Below the pieces are notes generated by a model that was not told where the DNA came from, did not search any database, and saw only the letters and a program-made list of their open reading frames with translations. The position numbers and the translations under genes are program-made. Positions 18,571-27,639 of a stretch of DNA of 64,000 nucleotides are shown here, in pieces. The DNA comes from Acidimicrobiia bacterium (GTDB taxonomy: Bacteria; Actinomycetota; Acidimicrobiia; IMCC26256; JAGNEX01), in assembly GCA_020637365.1 (NCBI GenBank), contig JACJWE010000001.1, positions 496,001-560,000 on the forward strand. The letters run 5' to 3'. Positions within the stretch are counted from its first letter, which is position 1. Every line of letters begins with the position of its first letter.

Positions 18571-19453
18571 AGACGAGTTTCGATCGGGATTCGTCGCCGT
18601 TCTCGGCCGTCCGAATGTCGGCAAGTCGACCCTGGTCAACGCGGTGTGTGGACAGAAGGTGGCCATCACAAGTGACAAGCCGCAGACGACCCGCAACCAG
18701 ATCAGAGGCATCGTCACCACCGACGACTTTCAGCTCGTGCTCATCGACACGCCGGGTATCCACAAACCGCATACCGCCCTCGGTACGCGGCTGAACCAAA
18801 CCAGTAGCGAAGCGACGTCAGGTGTCGAGGTTGTGTGGCATGTGGTCGATGGTGCGCGTGGCATTGGCAAAGGCGACCTCTTCGTCGCTGAACGGCTGCC
18901 TCGTGGAGCGAAACGCTTTCTGGTCGTCAATAAGGCCGACCGGATGCCGCAGGCTCGGATGATGGCCCAACTCGCCGCCGCCGAAAGTGATCTACCTCCC
19001 TATGACGAGTACGTACCGATTTCGGCCCGTCGAGGCGAGGGGATCGGAACGCTGGTCGATCTGACCGTCTCGGAGCTTGCTCCGGGCCCTGCCTATTATC
19101 CCGACGAGGAAGTCACCGACCAAGAGGGCGCCTTTATGGTGGCCGAGCTCGTGCGCGAACAGCTGCTGGCGAGAACGCGTGACGAGTTGCCGCATTCCAT
19201 TGCGGTGGTAACCGATGAGTTCTTCGAACGTGACGATGGCATGTTGCACGCTCTGGTGACGATCTACGTCGAACGGGAGTCCCAGAAGGGGATCGTGATC
19301 GGCAAGGACGGATCGGTTCTCCGCGACGCAGGCACCGCCGCGCGCCTCGAGATCGAAGATATTTTTGATGCTCGAGTCTTTCTCAAGACGCGTGTTCGCC
19401 TGGAGCGTTCGTGGCCACGGCGACAGGCTCTTATCGACCGCATGGGGTATTAG
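18560..19453 (+). CDS. era: GTPase Era
   Basis: A 297-residue GTPase that binds the 3' end of 16S rRNA during 30S assembly. G1 is GRPNVGKST, G3 DTPGIHKP, G4 NKAD, G5 SARRG. The C-terminal KH domain reads QKGIVIGKDGSVLRDAG. ATG 18560 has AAGAGGG 8 bases upstream and lies inside the ybeY tail. Confidence 0.95.
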   Translation: MASEDEFRSGFVAVLGRPNVGKSTLVNAVCGQKVAITSDKPQTTRNQIRGIVTTDDFQLVLIDTPGIHKPHTALGTRLNQTSSEATSGVEVVWHVVDGARGIGKGDLFVAERLPRGAKRFLVVNKADRMPQARMMAQLAAAESDLPPYDEYVPISARRGEGIGTLVDLTVSELAPGPAYYPDEEVTDQEGAFMVAELVREQLLARTRDELPHSIAVVTDEFFERDDGMLHALVTIYVERESQKGIVIGKDGSVLRDAGTAARLEIEDIFDARVFLKTRVRLERSWPRRQALIDRMGY

Positions 19454-19456
19454 AGC

Positions 19457-19468
19457 TACACGCGTGTA
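19457..19468. repeat. 12-bp perfect palindrome between era and coxB
   Basis: TACACGCGTGTA is its own reverse complement. It begins 4 bases after the era stop and 229 bases before coxB. The symmetry suits a dimeric regulator, but no bound protein can be named. Confidence 0.3.
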
Positions 19469-19696
19469 ATTGTTGGGTGGTTCGCTCGGCCCGCAGGGTT
19501 TCCAAGCGCTCGCCTTCGAGATCTGGATGCAGCGAACCCAGACCGGTAGCCCAATTGTTCAAAGACCGGAATGCGCCAGTAAGGTCGCAGGCTGGTGTGC
19601 GTCATCTCTGGACCGGCCGGGCGCGAATCCGGCGCCCCACCGGCGACGGCGCAGCTACCGGCGGACTGAGCACCACACGATGTGGCGGAGGAAGCG

Positions 19697-20833
19697 GTGA
19701 AAAAGACTGACAGGCGGTTGTGGCTCGTATGGATTGCCCTCGTCGTGGGCGGCCTGCTGCTGCTCAGCGCGTGTGGCGGCAATGCCGACGAGTACCCCCA
19801 AAGTGCGCTCGACCCCGCGGGTGAGTACGCACGCAAGACCGACCATCTGTTCAAGATTACGTTGATCATCGCAGCGATCGTGTTCGTGTTCGTCGAGGGG
19901 ATGATCATCGTCGCCGTCGCCAAGTATCGGCGACGCAACAACGACGAGCGGCCCAAGCAGACCCACGGCAACACCGTGCTCGAAATCGGTTGGACGATGC
20001 TTCCCGCGCTCGTGCTCGCAGTCCTCACCGTCCCCACGCTCAGTCTGGTATTCGAGCTCGCCGACGTCCCCGACACGTCTGACCGAACGGTCCCCATCGC
20101 TTCGCTCGGCGCTGAAGAGCCGTTGGAAGTGACCATCATCGGCCATCAATTCTGGTGGGAATATCAGTACCCGCAACTCGGAATCCAGACGGCCAACGAG
20201 CTCGTCATCCCCGAGGGCGAAACCGTCGTGACAAACGTCACCTCGGTCGACGTGATCCACTCATTCTGGGTGCCTCGCCTCGCAGGTAAGCAGGACGCCG
20301 TGCCGGGCCGTGAAGTTCCGCTCCTTATCAAGGCGGACGTCACGGGTGAGCCCACCACCTACTACGGCCAATGCGCCGAGTTCTGTCAGCTCTCCCACGC
20401 CAACATGCGCGCACACGTCGTGGCGATGCCTGCGGCGGATTTCGACCAGTGGGTTCAGGAACAACAGCAGCTCGCAGCCGCTCCTACTGGAGGTGACGCT
20501 GCCGCTGGCCGTGACCTCTTCTTCGGTACGGGCACATGTTCGGGTTGTCACGTCCTCTGGGATGACGACCACGCCCCCATGGACGCTGACGGCAACCCCG
20601 CCGTCGACCCCGCCGACCGTTCCATGATCCGGACGATGGCCGGGCCGAACCTGACCCATCTCTTCAGCCGTGACCGATTCGCCGGTGACATCTTCGAGCT
20701 GAACTCACAGAACCTCCACGACTGGATCAGGGACGCCCCGGCGCAGAAGCCAGGGTCGATCATGCCGTACTTCGAAAACCTGACCGACGGGGATATCGAC
20801 GACATCGTCGCATATCTCGAGACGTTGAAATAG
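19697..20833 (+). CDS. coxB: cytochrome c oxidase subunit II with fused cytochrome c domain (caa3 type)
   Basis: A 378-residue lipoprotein. The leader ends in the lipobox LLSAC; two membrane helices follow. The CuA domain has GHQFWWEYQYP, VDVIHSFWVP and the ligand set in GQCAEFCQLSHANM. The C-terminal 100 residues add a class-I cytochrome c (CSGCH, with GSIMPYF supplying the axial Met), which defines caa3 oxidases. It accepts electrons from cytochrome c and passes them to CoxA. GTG 19697 is preceded by GGAGG. It starts the cox operon. Confidence 0.94.
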   Translation: MKKTDRRLWLVWIALVVGGLLLLSACGGNADEYPQSALDPAGEYARKTDHLFKITLIIAAIVFVFVEGMIIVAVAKYRRRNNDERPKQTHGNTVLEIGWTMLPALVLAVLTVPTLSLVFELADVPDTSDRTVPIASLGAEEPLEVTIIGHQFWWEYQYPQLGIQTANELVIPEGETVVTNVTSVDVIHSFWVPRLAGKQDAVPGREVPLLIKADVTGEPTTYYGQCAEFCQLSHANMRAHVVAMPAADFDQWVQEQQQLAAAPTGGDAAAGRDLFFGTGTCSGCHVLWDDDHAPMDADGNPAVDPADRSMIRTMAGPNLTHLFSRDRFAGDIFELNSQNLHDWIRDAPAQKPGSIMPYFENLTDGDIDDIVAYLETLK

Positions 20834-20841
20834 GAGAGGCC

Positions 20842-20883
20842 GTGAACAACTTCGACGTACTTTCCGATCTCAGGGAGCTTTGA
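20842..20883 (+). CDS. possible 13-codon leader ORF upstream of coxA
   Basis: GTG AAC AAC TTC... encodes MNNFDVLSDLREL and stops one base before the coxA ATG. GGAGAGG sits just upstream, and its last codons contain the coxA ribosome-binding site (AGGGAG). It could couple translation of coxA to that of coxB. The short length means chance is possible. Confidence 0.25.
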   Translation: MNNFDVLSDLREL

Positions 20884-20884
20884 G

Positions 20885-22919
20885 ATGACCGCAGCGACGG
20901 CGCCAACGACAGTGGCGGCACCAAAGACCGGTCTGCATCGGCCGACGGCTGAAACCGGCTTCTGGAGCTGGATCACCACGGTCGATCACAAGAAACTCGG
21001 CATCATGTATGCCGTTACCGCCCTCGTGTTCTTCGTGCTCGGCGGGCTGGAAGTGTTGTTGGTGCGACTGCAGCTTGCGCAGGCCGACGGCAACATCCTG
21101 ACCGCCTCGCAGTACAACCAACTCTTTACGATGCACGGCACCACCATGGTGTTCCTCGTGGTCATGCCGATTGCAGCGGCGTTCGGTAACTATCTCGTTC
21201 CGCTGATGATCGGTGCGCGCGACGTAGCGTTCCCGCGGATCAACGCGCTGGGATACTGGACCTTCCTCTTCGGCGGCATCTTCCTGACGTCGAGCTTCTT
21301 CTTGGGCGGCGCCCCCGACTGTGCCTGGGTTTGTTACGCGCCACTGTCGACCGGTACCTACCCGGCAAGTGCGGGGGTCTTAGCCGGTACCCACTATTTA
21401 GGTAGCGGGGTCGATTTTTGGGCCTTAGGGATTTTGTTTACCGGTATTGGATCGTTGACCGGTGCCATCAACTTCATCGTGACGATTTTCAATATGCGAG
21501 CTCCCGGCATGGATTTCATGCGGATGCCCGTCTTCGTCTGGATGATGCTCATCATCTCGTTCCTGTTGTTGTTCTCCATCCCGGTCGTTACCGTTCCCCT
21601 TATCGAAGTCGTCTACGCACGGCACTTCGATGCGACGTTCTTCGACGCCAGCGTTGGTGGCGACCCACTGATTTACCAGCACTTATTCTGGATATTTGGC
21701 CATCCCGAGGTCTATATCCTGATTCTGCCAGCCATGGGCATCGTCTCTGAGGTCCTCCCGACGTTCAGCCGCAAGCCTCTGTTTGGCTACAGCTTCGTGG
21801 TCTTTTCGGGAGCTGCCATTGGGTTCATGGGCTTTGGCGTGTGGGCCCACCACATGTTCACGTCGGGACTTGGACCGATGGGTGTCGCTGCGTTCTCGGT
21901 GGCGACAATGTTCATCGCCGTGCCGACCGGTGTGAAGATATTTAACTGGCTGGGCACCATCTGGGGCGGTTCGCTCCGCATGAGTACTCAATGTTCTTCG
22001 CCCTCGGGTTTATTGCGATGTTTGTCATCGGCGGGTTGTCTGGTGTAACACACGCCATTTCGCCGCATGACCGTCAGCAGCACGACTCGTACTACATCGT
22101 TGCTCACTTCCACTATGTGCTCTTCGGTGGAGCGATCTTCGGTATCTTCGCTGGCGTATATTTCTGGTTCCCGAAGATGTTTGGGCGCTACCTCAGTGAG
22201 GGGCTCGGCAAGGTCCACTTCTGGCTCATGCTGCTCGGGATGAACCTGACATTTGGGCCGATGCACATCCTCGGCCTGGAAGGTCAACCCCGTCGTACCT
22301 ACACCTACTCGGAGAACCAGGGTTGGGAGTTTTGGAACCTGGTGGCAACGGTGGGCGCGTTCATCATTGCCCTGTCAATTTTGGTGTTCATCATCAATGC
22401 AATAAAGAGTCGCCGTAACGGCGAGATCGCGCCCGATGACGCGTGGGATGGTCGCACCATCGAATGGTCGATCCGTCTCCGCCGCCGGTGCACAACTTTG
22501 ACCGGATTCCTCAAGTGGAGGCTCGCGACAACTTCTGGCATCAGAAGTACACCGAGGACGATGAGGGTCGGATGGTCCGTCGTGTCTCGGGAGCTTCGGC
22601 TGAAGTCGACGAACCCGATGAGCACATCCACATGCCGTCACCGTCGTTCTGGCCGTTCCTCATTGGCCTTTCCTTCCCCTTCCTCGGTTGGGGCATCGTG
22701 TTCAGCAATCTTCTCCTCGGCGGCTTCGGTGTGTTGCTGCTGTTGTGGGCCGTCTACGGCTGGGCGATGGAACCATCGACCGAACCGGGTGACGATGATC
22801 ACGACGATGACCATGGCCACGGTGGACACGCTGCGGGTCTCGACGACGGCCCACCCGCCGACGCCATCGACACCCCAGATGCCGACCGAGTTCCCGACCC
22901 AGAGCCTGCGGCGCAGTAG
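20885..22919 (+). CDS. coxA: cytochrome c oxidase subunit I fused to a subunit IV-like C-terminus, two frameshifts
   Basis: The heme-copper catalytic subunit, about 678 residues once two single bases are restored. The core carries the heme ligand region FTMHGTTMVF, the CuB/Tyr segment FGHPEVYILILP, WAHHMFT and VAHFHYVLFGG. After the usual C-terminus (PSPPPVHNFD) an extension adds two more membrane helices (FWPFLIGLSFPFLGWGIVF and a second) and an acidic His/Asp tail, resembling the actinobacterial subunit IV (CtaF) hairpin. Frame breaks lie at about 21989 (ACTCAATG; one more C gives STPMFF) and 22473 (ATCCG; one more C gives SIPSPPPVHNF). Both look like lost C residues in short C runs, not inactivation. 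Confidence 0.9.
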
Positions 22920-22951
22920 CTCGCTGATCACCGGAAGAAACGAGACGCACA

Positions 22952-23542
22952 GTGTCGACCGCAGCGCCAGCACATCCCGAGACGAGTACCGGTATCTCCA
23001 ATATCAAGCTGGGGATGTGGGCCTTTTTGGCCTCTGAGTGCTTTTTCTTTGGATCGCTGATCACCACCTACTTTGCCTTTCGAGGTCAAAGCACGAGCGG
23101 CCCGATCCCCGAAGACGTCTTCGATATCGGGTTCACCTCATTGTCGTCGTTCGTCTTGTTGATGAGTTCCTTGACGATGGTGTTGGCTGTTTCCGCGGCC
23201 AAGCGCGGTGATATGTCTCGTACCAAGGCGTGGTTGGCTGCAACAGCTGCCTTTGGTGCCGTGTTTATCGGTGGCCAGATCTATGAGTTCACGACGTTCA
23301 TCGCCGAGAACTTGCACATTCAGACGAACTTGTTCGGGTCGAGCTTCTTCCTGCTGACCGGGTTCCACGGCGCACACGTGACCGTCGGAATCCTGATGCT
23401 GCTCACCACGATCATGATCATCAACACCGGCTATTTGACGGCAGAGGATTCTGAATCGATTGAGACGATCGGTCTGTACTGGCACTTTGTCGATGTCGTA
23501 TGGATCGTGATCTTCACTGTCGTCTACCTGATCCCCCAATAG
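22952..23542 (+). CDS. coxC: cytochrome c oxidase subunit III
   Basis: A 196-residue, five-helix form of subunit III: KLGMWAFLASECFFFGSLI, the internal TGFHGAHVTVGILML and the C-terminal YWHFVDVVWIVIFTVVYLIP are signatures of the family. It begins with GTG 22952 after GGAAGAAACG, 32 bases after coxA. It stabilises the oxidase complex in the cytoplasmic membrane. Confidence 0.95.
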   Translation: MSTAAPAHPETSTGISNIKLGMWAFLASECFFFGSLITTYFAFRGQSTSGPIPEDVFDIGFTSLSSFVLLMSSLTMVLAVSAAKRGDMSRTKAWLAATAAFGAVFIGGQIYEFTTFIAENLHIQTNLFGSSFFLLTGFHGAHVTVGILMLLTTIMIINTGYLTAEDSESIETIGLYWHFVDVVWIVIFTVVYLIPQ

Positions 23543-23553
23543 GAGGCACCAAG

Positions 23554-23949
23554 ATGGCTACCGCTGTTGCTGCTGGTTCACAACAAAAGGCGCTTGGTTC
23601 AGGCGAAGCCGACTCTCACTCGGGGGGTGGCGGGGCGAAATACGTCGCGATTGCGGTCTTCCTGGCCATTTTGACGGGGCTTGAGATTTGGGTTTCATAT
23701 GCGGGTCTGAGCCACGGACTCGAGGTTGCGTTGCTCATCGGCATGATGATCATCAAGTTCGTGATCGTTGCTGCGTTCTTCATGCATCTCCAGGGCGATA
23801 GGCCGATGTTGTCGTGGCTTTTTGGCTTTGCCATTCTCGGAGCTTTGGTCCTGACCATCGCTACGGTCGCTTCGGTGAGTACCTATACCCCGGAAACGTT
23901 GGACGGGACGCCACAGCCGGTTTCAACCGGGGAATCGGCGGGAGAGTAA
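23554..23949 (+). CDS. cytochrome c oxidase subunit IV (bacterial prokaryotic type)
   Basis: A 131-residue protein with three membrane helices (KYVAIAVFLAILTGLEIWVSY, GMMIIKFVIVAAFFMHL, GFAILGALVLTIATVA). The segment FVIVAAFFMHLQGDRPMLSWLF is typical of the small COX4-prokaryotic family. AGGAGG 7 bases upstream fixes ATG 23554. It lies between coxC and ctaG. Confidence 0.88.
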   Translation: MATAVAAGSQQKALGSGEADSHSGGGGAKYVAIAVFLAILTGLEIWVSYAGLSHGLEVALLIGMMIIKFVIVAAFFMHLQGDRPMLSWLFGFAILGALVLTIATVASVSTYTPETLDGTPQPVSTGESAGE

Positions 23950-23953
23950 TAAC

Positions 23954-24853
23954 GTGCTCGCCGTTTCGGGCCTGAGTGCTGGCATCCTTGCCGAAAGTTC
24001 GATGACTCCCTGGAAACCGGAGTTTCACCTCGACATCTTTCTGCTCTTTCTCGGCATCGCGGTGGGCTACCTCGTGGGTATCCGCCGGCTTGCGCCGAGG
24101 TTTGCGCCCGATGCGGCTCATCCTTGGACTGCCTTACAACGGTTCTCGTTCGTGAGCGGTATGGGTGCGATGTGGATTGCGGTTGGTTGGCCGATCCACG
24201 AAGCTGCCGAACGATACCTGTATTCGGCCCACATGATTCAGCATTTGATGCTGGCCTTTGTGGTCGCTCCGTTGCTGCTCGCTGCGACACCGGGATGGTT
24301 TATGCGTGCGGTGCTGGGGCGTGGTGTGCTCTATTCCGCTGCGAAGTTTGTGAGCAGGCCGCTCCCTGCCTTCTTGATCTCAACGGTCGTGATGGCGTCG
24401 ATCCACCTTCCGTTTCTCGTCTCGGATATGCAACAGATCGATACGTTCCATGCATTCATGCACGGTGTCATGCTGTTGAGTGGTTTGATCATGTGGATGC
24501 CGGTTCTCAGCCCGATGCCTGAGTTTCCGAGGGTGTCGCCACTACTGCGATGCCTGTACCTGCTCGGCCAGTCGCTGCTGCCGACCGTACCGGCTTCGTT
24601 TTTGACCTTTTCGAATGCGCCTATCTACTCCTGGTATGAAAAACTCCCTCGACTCTGGGGCATTCAGGTCCTCAACGACCAGTTGGTCGCAGGGCTCATC
24701 ATGAAGCTTGGCGGCGGGATCTTCTTGTGGATCGCGATCGTGGTGATCTTCTTTAGATGGCACGGCGAATCTGACCGGATCGCCAGAGGTGCGCCCATGC
24801 GCTGGGAAGAAATCGAAGACGAACTGAACGACATGGGGTTGGCAAGAACATGA
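23954..24853 (+). CDS. ctaG: cytochrome c oxidase assembly protein, CtaG/caa3 type
   Basis: A 299-residue protein with about seven membrane helices. Conserved features are HMIQHLMLAFVVAPLLL, TFHAFMHGVMLLSGLIMW and the DQLVAGLIMKLGGG region, typical of the caa3_CtaG family, which helps deliver copper during oxidase assembly (distinct from the Cox11-type CtaG). GTG 23954 starts 4 bases after the subunit IV stop, and its end overlaps the next gene. Confidence 0.88.
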   Translation: MLAVSGLSAGILAESSMTPWKPEFHLDIFLLFLGIAVGYLVGIRRLAPRFAPDAAHPWTALQRFSFVSGMGAMWIAVGWPIHEAAERYLYSAHMIQHLMLAFVVAPLLLAATPGWFMRAVLGRGVLYSAAKFVSRPLPAFLISTVVMASIHLPFLVSDMQQIDTFHAFMHGVMLLSGLIMWMPVLSPMPEFPRVSPLLRCLYLLGQSLLPTVPASFLTFSNAPIYSWYEKLPRLWGIQVLNDQLVAGLIMKLGGGIFLWIAIVVIFFRWHGESDRIARGAPMRWEEIEDELNDMGLART

Positions 24854-25569
24854 ACGACCTTGAAAACCGAGTCCAGGAGCAAGGGATGGGTGAGGACGTG
24901 TCCGCCAACGCTGATGAGAGCAACAGCTATGTCAAGAATCGGATCCTGCTGCCGTTGCTGATTCCGGCTGGCGCCGCTCTCTTCATCGCGATCGTGACGA
25001 TCAACATTTCGAAGATCTTTCTGGGTGCATCAAAAACCGGTGCGGTTGTGGCGGGCACCTTCTTGATGGTTGTCATCCTGATTGCCGCAAGGTTCATCAC
25101 CACCCGCCAATTTGTCACCGAAGCGCTTGCTCGAACGGTCTGGGCGTTTGTGTGCATGATCATTCTCTTCGGCGGCATGATCGGGTTCGCGTCCCAAACT
25201 CGCAATGGGGGTCACGGAGCTGACGAGGCGATCGTGCCGTGGGCCGTGGTCGACCTGGTTTCTGAAGCCACGACTCGCTTTAATACCGACACGCTCGAGG
25301 CTGCGTCGGGCGGTGGTCCGCTCGAGGTGCGTTTGACCAATGAGGGAAACACCACTCACAACGTGCAGATCAAAGGCTATGAGGCCGATATGCACGTGGA
25401 GGTGTCCTCGGACGGGCAGGTGAACACGGGGTTCATTGAGCTTGAGCCGGGTGAATACGAGTACTACTGCTCGATCCCGGGTCACGCGGCAACCATGAAC
25501 GGGACCCTCACCGTGACCGAAGGTACGCCACCGGCTGGCGGCGCGGGAGCCACTGAAGGCGAGGCCTAG
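24850..25569 (+). CDS. membrane-anchored cupredoxin
   Basis: A 239-residue protein. Three hydrophobic helices lie at about residues 33-54, 62-80 and 92-112. An extracytoplasmic blue-copper domain follows, with its ligands in HNVQIKG (His) and YYCSIPGHAATM (Cys, His, Met). The arrangement indicates a type-1 copper electron carrier held near the oxidase, or a copper chaperone for it. ATG overlaps the ctaG stop (ATGA), so it closes the cox operon. Confidence 0.87.
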   Translation: MNDLENRVQEQGMGEDVSANADESNSYVKNRILLPLLIPAGAALFIAIVTINISKIFLGASKTGAVVAGTFLMVVILIAARFITTRQFVTEALARTVWAFVCMIILFGGMIGFASQTRNGGHGADEAIVPWAVVDLVSEATTRFNTDTLEAASGGGPLEVRLTNEGNTTHNVQIKGYEADMHVEVSSDGQVNTGFIELEPGEYEYYCSIPGHAATMNGTLTVTEGTPPAGGAGATEGEA

Positions 25570-25595
25570 GCTCGAGCGCTGCTGTCGGAAGCCTT

Positions 25596-26489
25596 TCAGG
25601 CTTCGGTGAGCAGCCGCAGCGCCTTGGGTCGGATCCGGATGTCGACGGGCGTCGAAGTGATCCGCTCGCCGTCGGCATACACAGAAAGCTTGCGCCCGCT
25701 GGATTCGGTGATTCGGATGCGCTTGGCGATTTGTGTGCGGTAGGCGCCGTGGGTCGTATGTGTTCCCCGGTAGATCTTGGGCAAGAGCCCGAGGAGTCCC
25801 AATTTCGAGATCGGCGCAACGCTCAACAAGTTGAGCTGGCCGTCGTGAACATCGGCTTCGGGGATGAGGTGCATGCCACCGCCGTAAGCCCCTGCGTTGG
25901 CTACGTTGATCATCCACGCCCGTTCGGTGCGAGACCGACCGTCGATCTCTAGTTGGAACTCCCGCGGTGAACCAAGCGCGACCTGCCGGAGGCCTGCGAT
26001 GAGGTATTGGGAGTCGCCGCTGAGCCAACCGGTTCGATGAGCGAAATCGTTGGCATCGGCATCGAGACCGACCGACACGATGCAGCAAAAGATCTCGGAG
26101 TTCGCTTCGCCGACGTCGACCCTGCGCTCCACACCGTTTCGGAGAATCGACACGGCGGCAGGGATGTCATCCAGCGGGAAATTCAAGAAGCGCGCAAAAT
26201 CGTTGCCCGTACCCACCGGGATCAACCCCATCAACCCATCGGCGGCGACCGCGGCTTGAGCAACCTCGTGAATAGTGCCATCTCCACCGCATGCAACGAC
26301 GAGGTCACCGCGCTCAAAGGCCTCAGCGGCAAGCAGCGTGGCATGCCCTTCGCGGTGCGTTCGACGCATCGACCAGTCGAGACCCGATTCATCCATTGCG
26401 TTGATGACATCGGGCAGTTTGCGTCCGGAAGTTCCGGCGCCTGCCGTTGCGTTCGCTATCAAGGTCATGCGCCCCACGGCGGCTGACAA
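25596..26489 (-). CDS. diacylglycerol kinase-family lipid kinase
   Basis: A 297-residue soluble kinase. The N-terminal nucleotide domain has VACGGDGTIHEVAQA and PVGTGNDFARFL; the C-terminal domain has AGAYGGGMHLIPEADVHDGQLNLL. These are the signatures of the DagK/YegS family, whose substrate may be diacylglycerol or another lipid. Possible starts are TTG 26489, GTG 26477 and ATG 26468; none has a strong ribosome-binding site. It converges with the cox operon. Confidence 0.85.
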   Translation of the reverse strand: MSAAVGRMTLIANATAGAGTSGRKLPDVINAMDESGLDWSMRRTHREGHATLLAAEAFERGDLVVACGGDGTIHEVAQAAVAADGLMGLIPVGTGNDFARFLNFPLDDIPAAVSILRNGVERRVDVGEANSEIFCCIVSVGLDADANDFAHRTGWLSGDSQYLIAGLRQVALGSPREFQLEIDGRSRTERAWMINVANAGAYGGGMHLIPEADVHDGQLNLLSVAPISKLGLLGLLPKIYRGTHTTHGAYRTQIAKRIRITESSGRKLSVYADGERITSTPVDIRIRPKALRLLTEA

Positions 26490-26710
26490 TAGGACATCTG
26501 GGGCACCGAGAGCGACGAGTGGTACGCGGTCGCCTCATCATGCGGGCTTTCATACGTCGTGGCTCCATAGGTGGTCCGCTACCGGTGTGTGATCGCGCCC
26601 GCTGAATGGTTGCGGCGCGAGGAGCCGTAACCCGGCGGCCGCTGAAACGCGGCCTCCGGTTGCATGAGGACGCTGCGCAAACCGTGCCGCCGTTGAGCCC
26701 TCCGAGCCGC

Positions 26711-26716
26711 TACCGT
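26711..26716 (+). promoter_or_regulatory. -10 box of uppS
   Basis: TACCGT ends 8 bases before GTG 26725; no ribosome-binding site is visible. Confidence 0.3.
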
Positions 26717-26724
26717 GTGCAGTC

Positions 26725-27453
26725 GTGGTTTCTGGGATCGACATGCGGCGTATACCGCGACACATCGCAATCATCATGGACGGCAACGGCCGGTGGGCTC
26801 AACGGCGCGGCTTGCCGCGCACCGACGGTCACGCCGCTGGCGAGGCAGCCCTGCTCGATGCGGTCGAAGGTGGACTCGAACTCGGCGTCCCATGGATGAC
26901 CGTGTATGCGTTTTCAACCGAGAACTGGCGACGCCCTCTCGACGAAGTCCGCTTCTTGATGAACTTCAATGAGGGCCTACTTATACGGCGCCGCGACGAA
27001 CTCAACGATAAGGGTGTGCGAATTCGCTTCGTCGGGCGCCGTACGGGACGCGTGCCTAAGAGGGTCCTGCGGCGGATCGAGGAGTCCGAAGCGCTGACGC
27101 GGGCGAATCGGCGCCTCACCCTCCAAATCGCATTCAACTACGGCGGGCGGGCCGAGATCACCGACGCGGTGCGAGATCTCGCAGCGAAGGTGGCGGACGG
27201 AACGCTTCGTCCCAACAAGATCGACGACAAGACGATCGCGCGCCACCTCTACGCGCCCGATGCGCCGGATCCGGACCTGTTCATCCGAACTTCGGGGGAG
27301 TTTCGGATATCGAACTTCTTGATTTGGGAGGCGGCATACGCCGAATTGGTGTTTATGCCGACGCTGTGGCCTGATTTTCGTCGAGAGCACCTCTTCGAAG
27401 CGGTTGCAGAGTTCCAAGATCGAGAACGGCGATTCGGCGGTTTGAGCGGCTAA
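26725..27453 (+). CDS. uppS: isoprenyl diphosphate synthase (undecaprenyl-type)
   Basis: A 242-residue cis-prenyltransferase. HIAIIMDGNGRWAQRRGL carries the catalytic Asp; YAFSTENWRRP, RIRFVGRR, AFNYGGRAEI and the C-terminal DLFIRTSGEFRISNFLIWEAAYAEL complete the signature. It makes the long-chain prenyl diphosphate for cell-wall lipid carriers. The actual chain length cannot be read from sequence. The neighbour recO is common. Confidence 0.94.
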   Translation: MVSGIDMRRIPRHIAIIMDGNGRWAQRRGLPRTDGHAAGEAALLDAVEGGLELGVPWMTVYAFSTENWRRPLDEVRFLMNFNEGLLIRRRDELNDKGVRIRFVGRRTGRVPKRVLRRIEESEALTRANRRLTLQIAFNYGGRAEITDAVRDLAAKVADGTLRPNKIDDKTIARHLYAPDAPDPDLFIRTSGEFRISNFLIWEAAYAELVFMPTLWPDFRREHLFEAVAEFQDRERRFGGLSG

Positions 27454-27628
27454 CGGGTCATCTCGTGACCTCGCAGGACCGGAGATCCATTGAGTTGCAA
27501 GTTGTGTCCTCACGCCTCATGGCGGGTTCGCTGGGAGGGTTTGCTCCGTCGAGCAGTTGTCCGCACTGACGTGTCGTCGCGTCGTCATAAGTTCGGTGCG
27601 CGCAAACCACGCTGTGAGACCTGCGGGT

Positions 27629-27634
27629 TAGGGT
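27629..27634 (+). promoter_or_regulatory. -10 box of recO, leaderless arrangement
   Basis: TAGGGT ends 5 bases before GTG 27640, too close for a ribosome-binding site. Confidence 0.4.
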
Positions 27635-27639
27635 GAACC

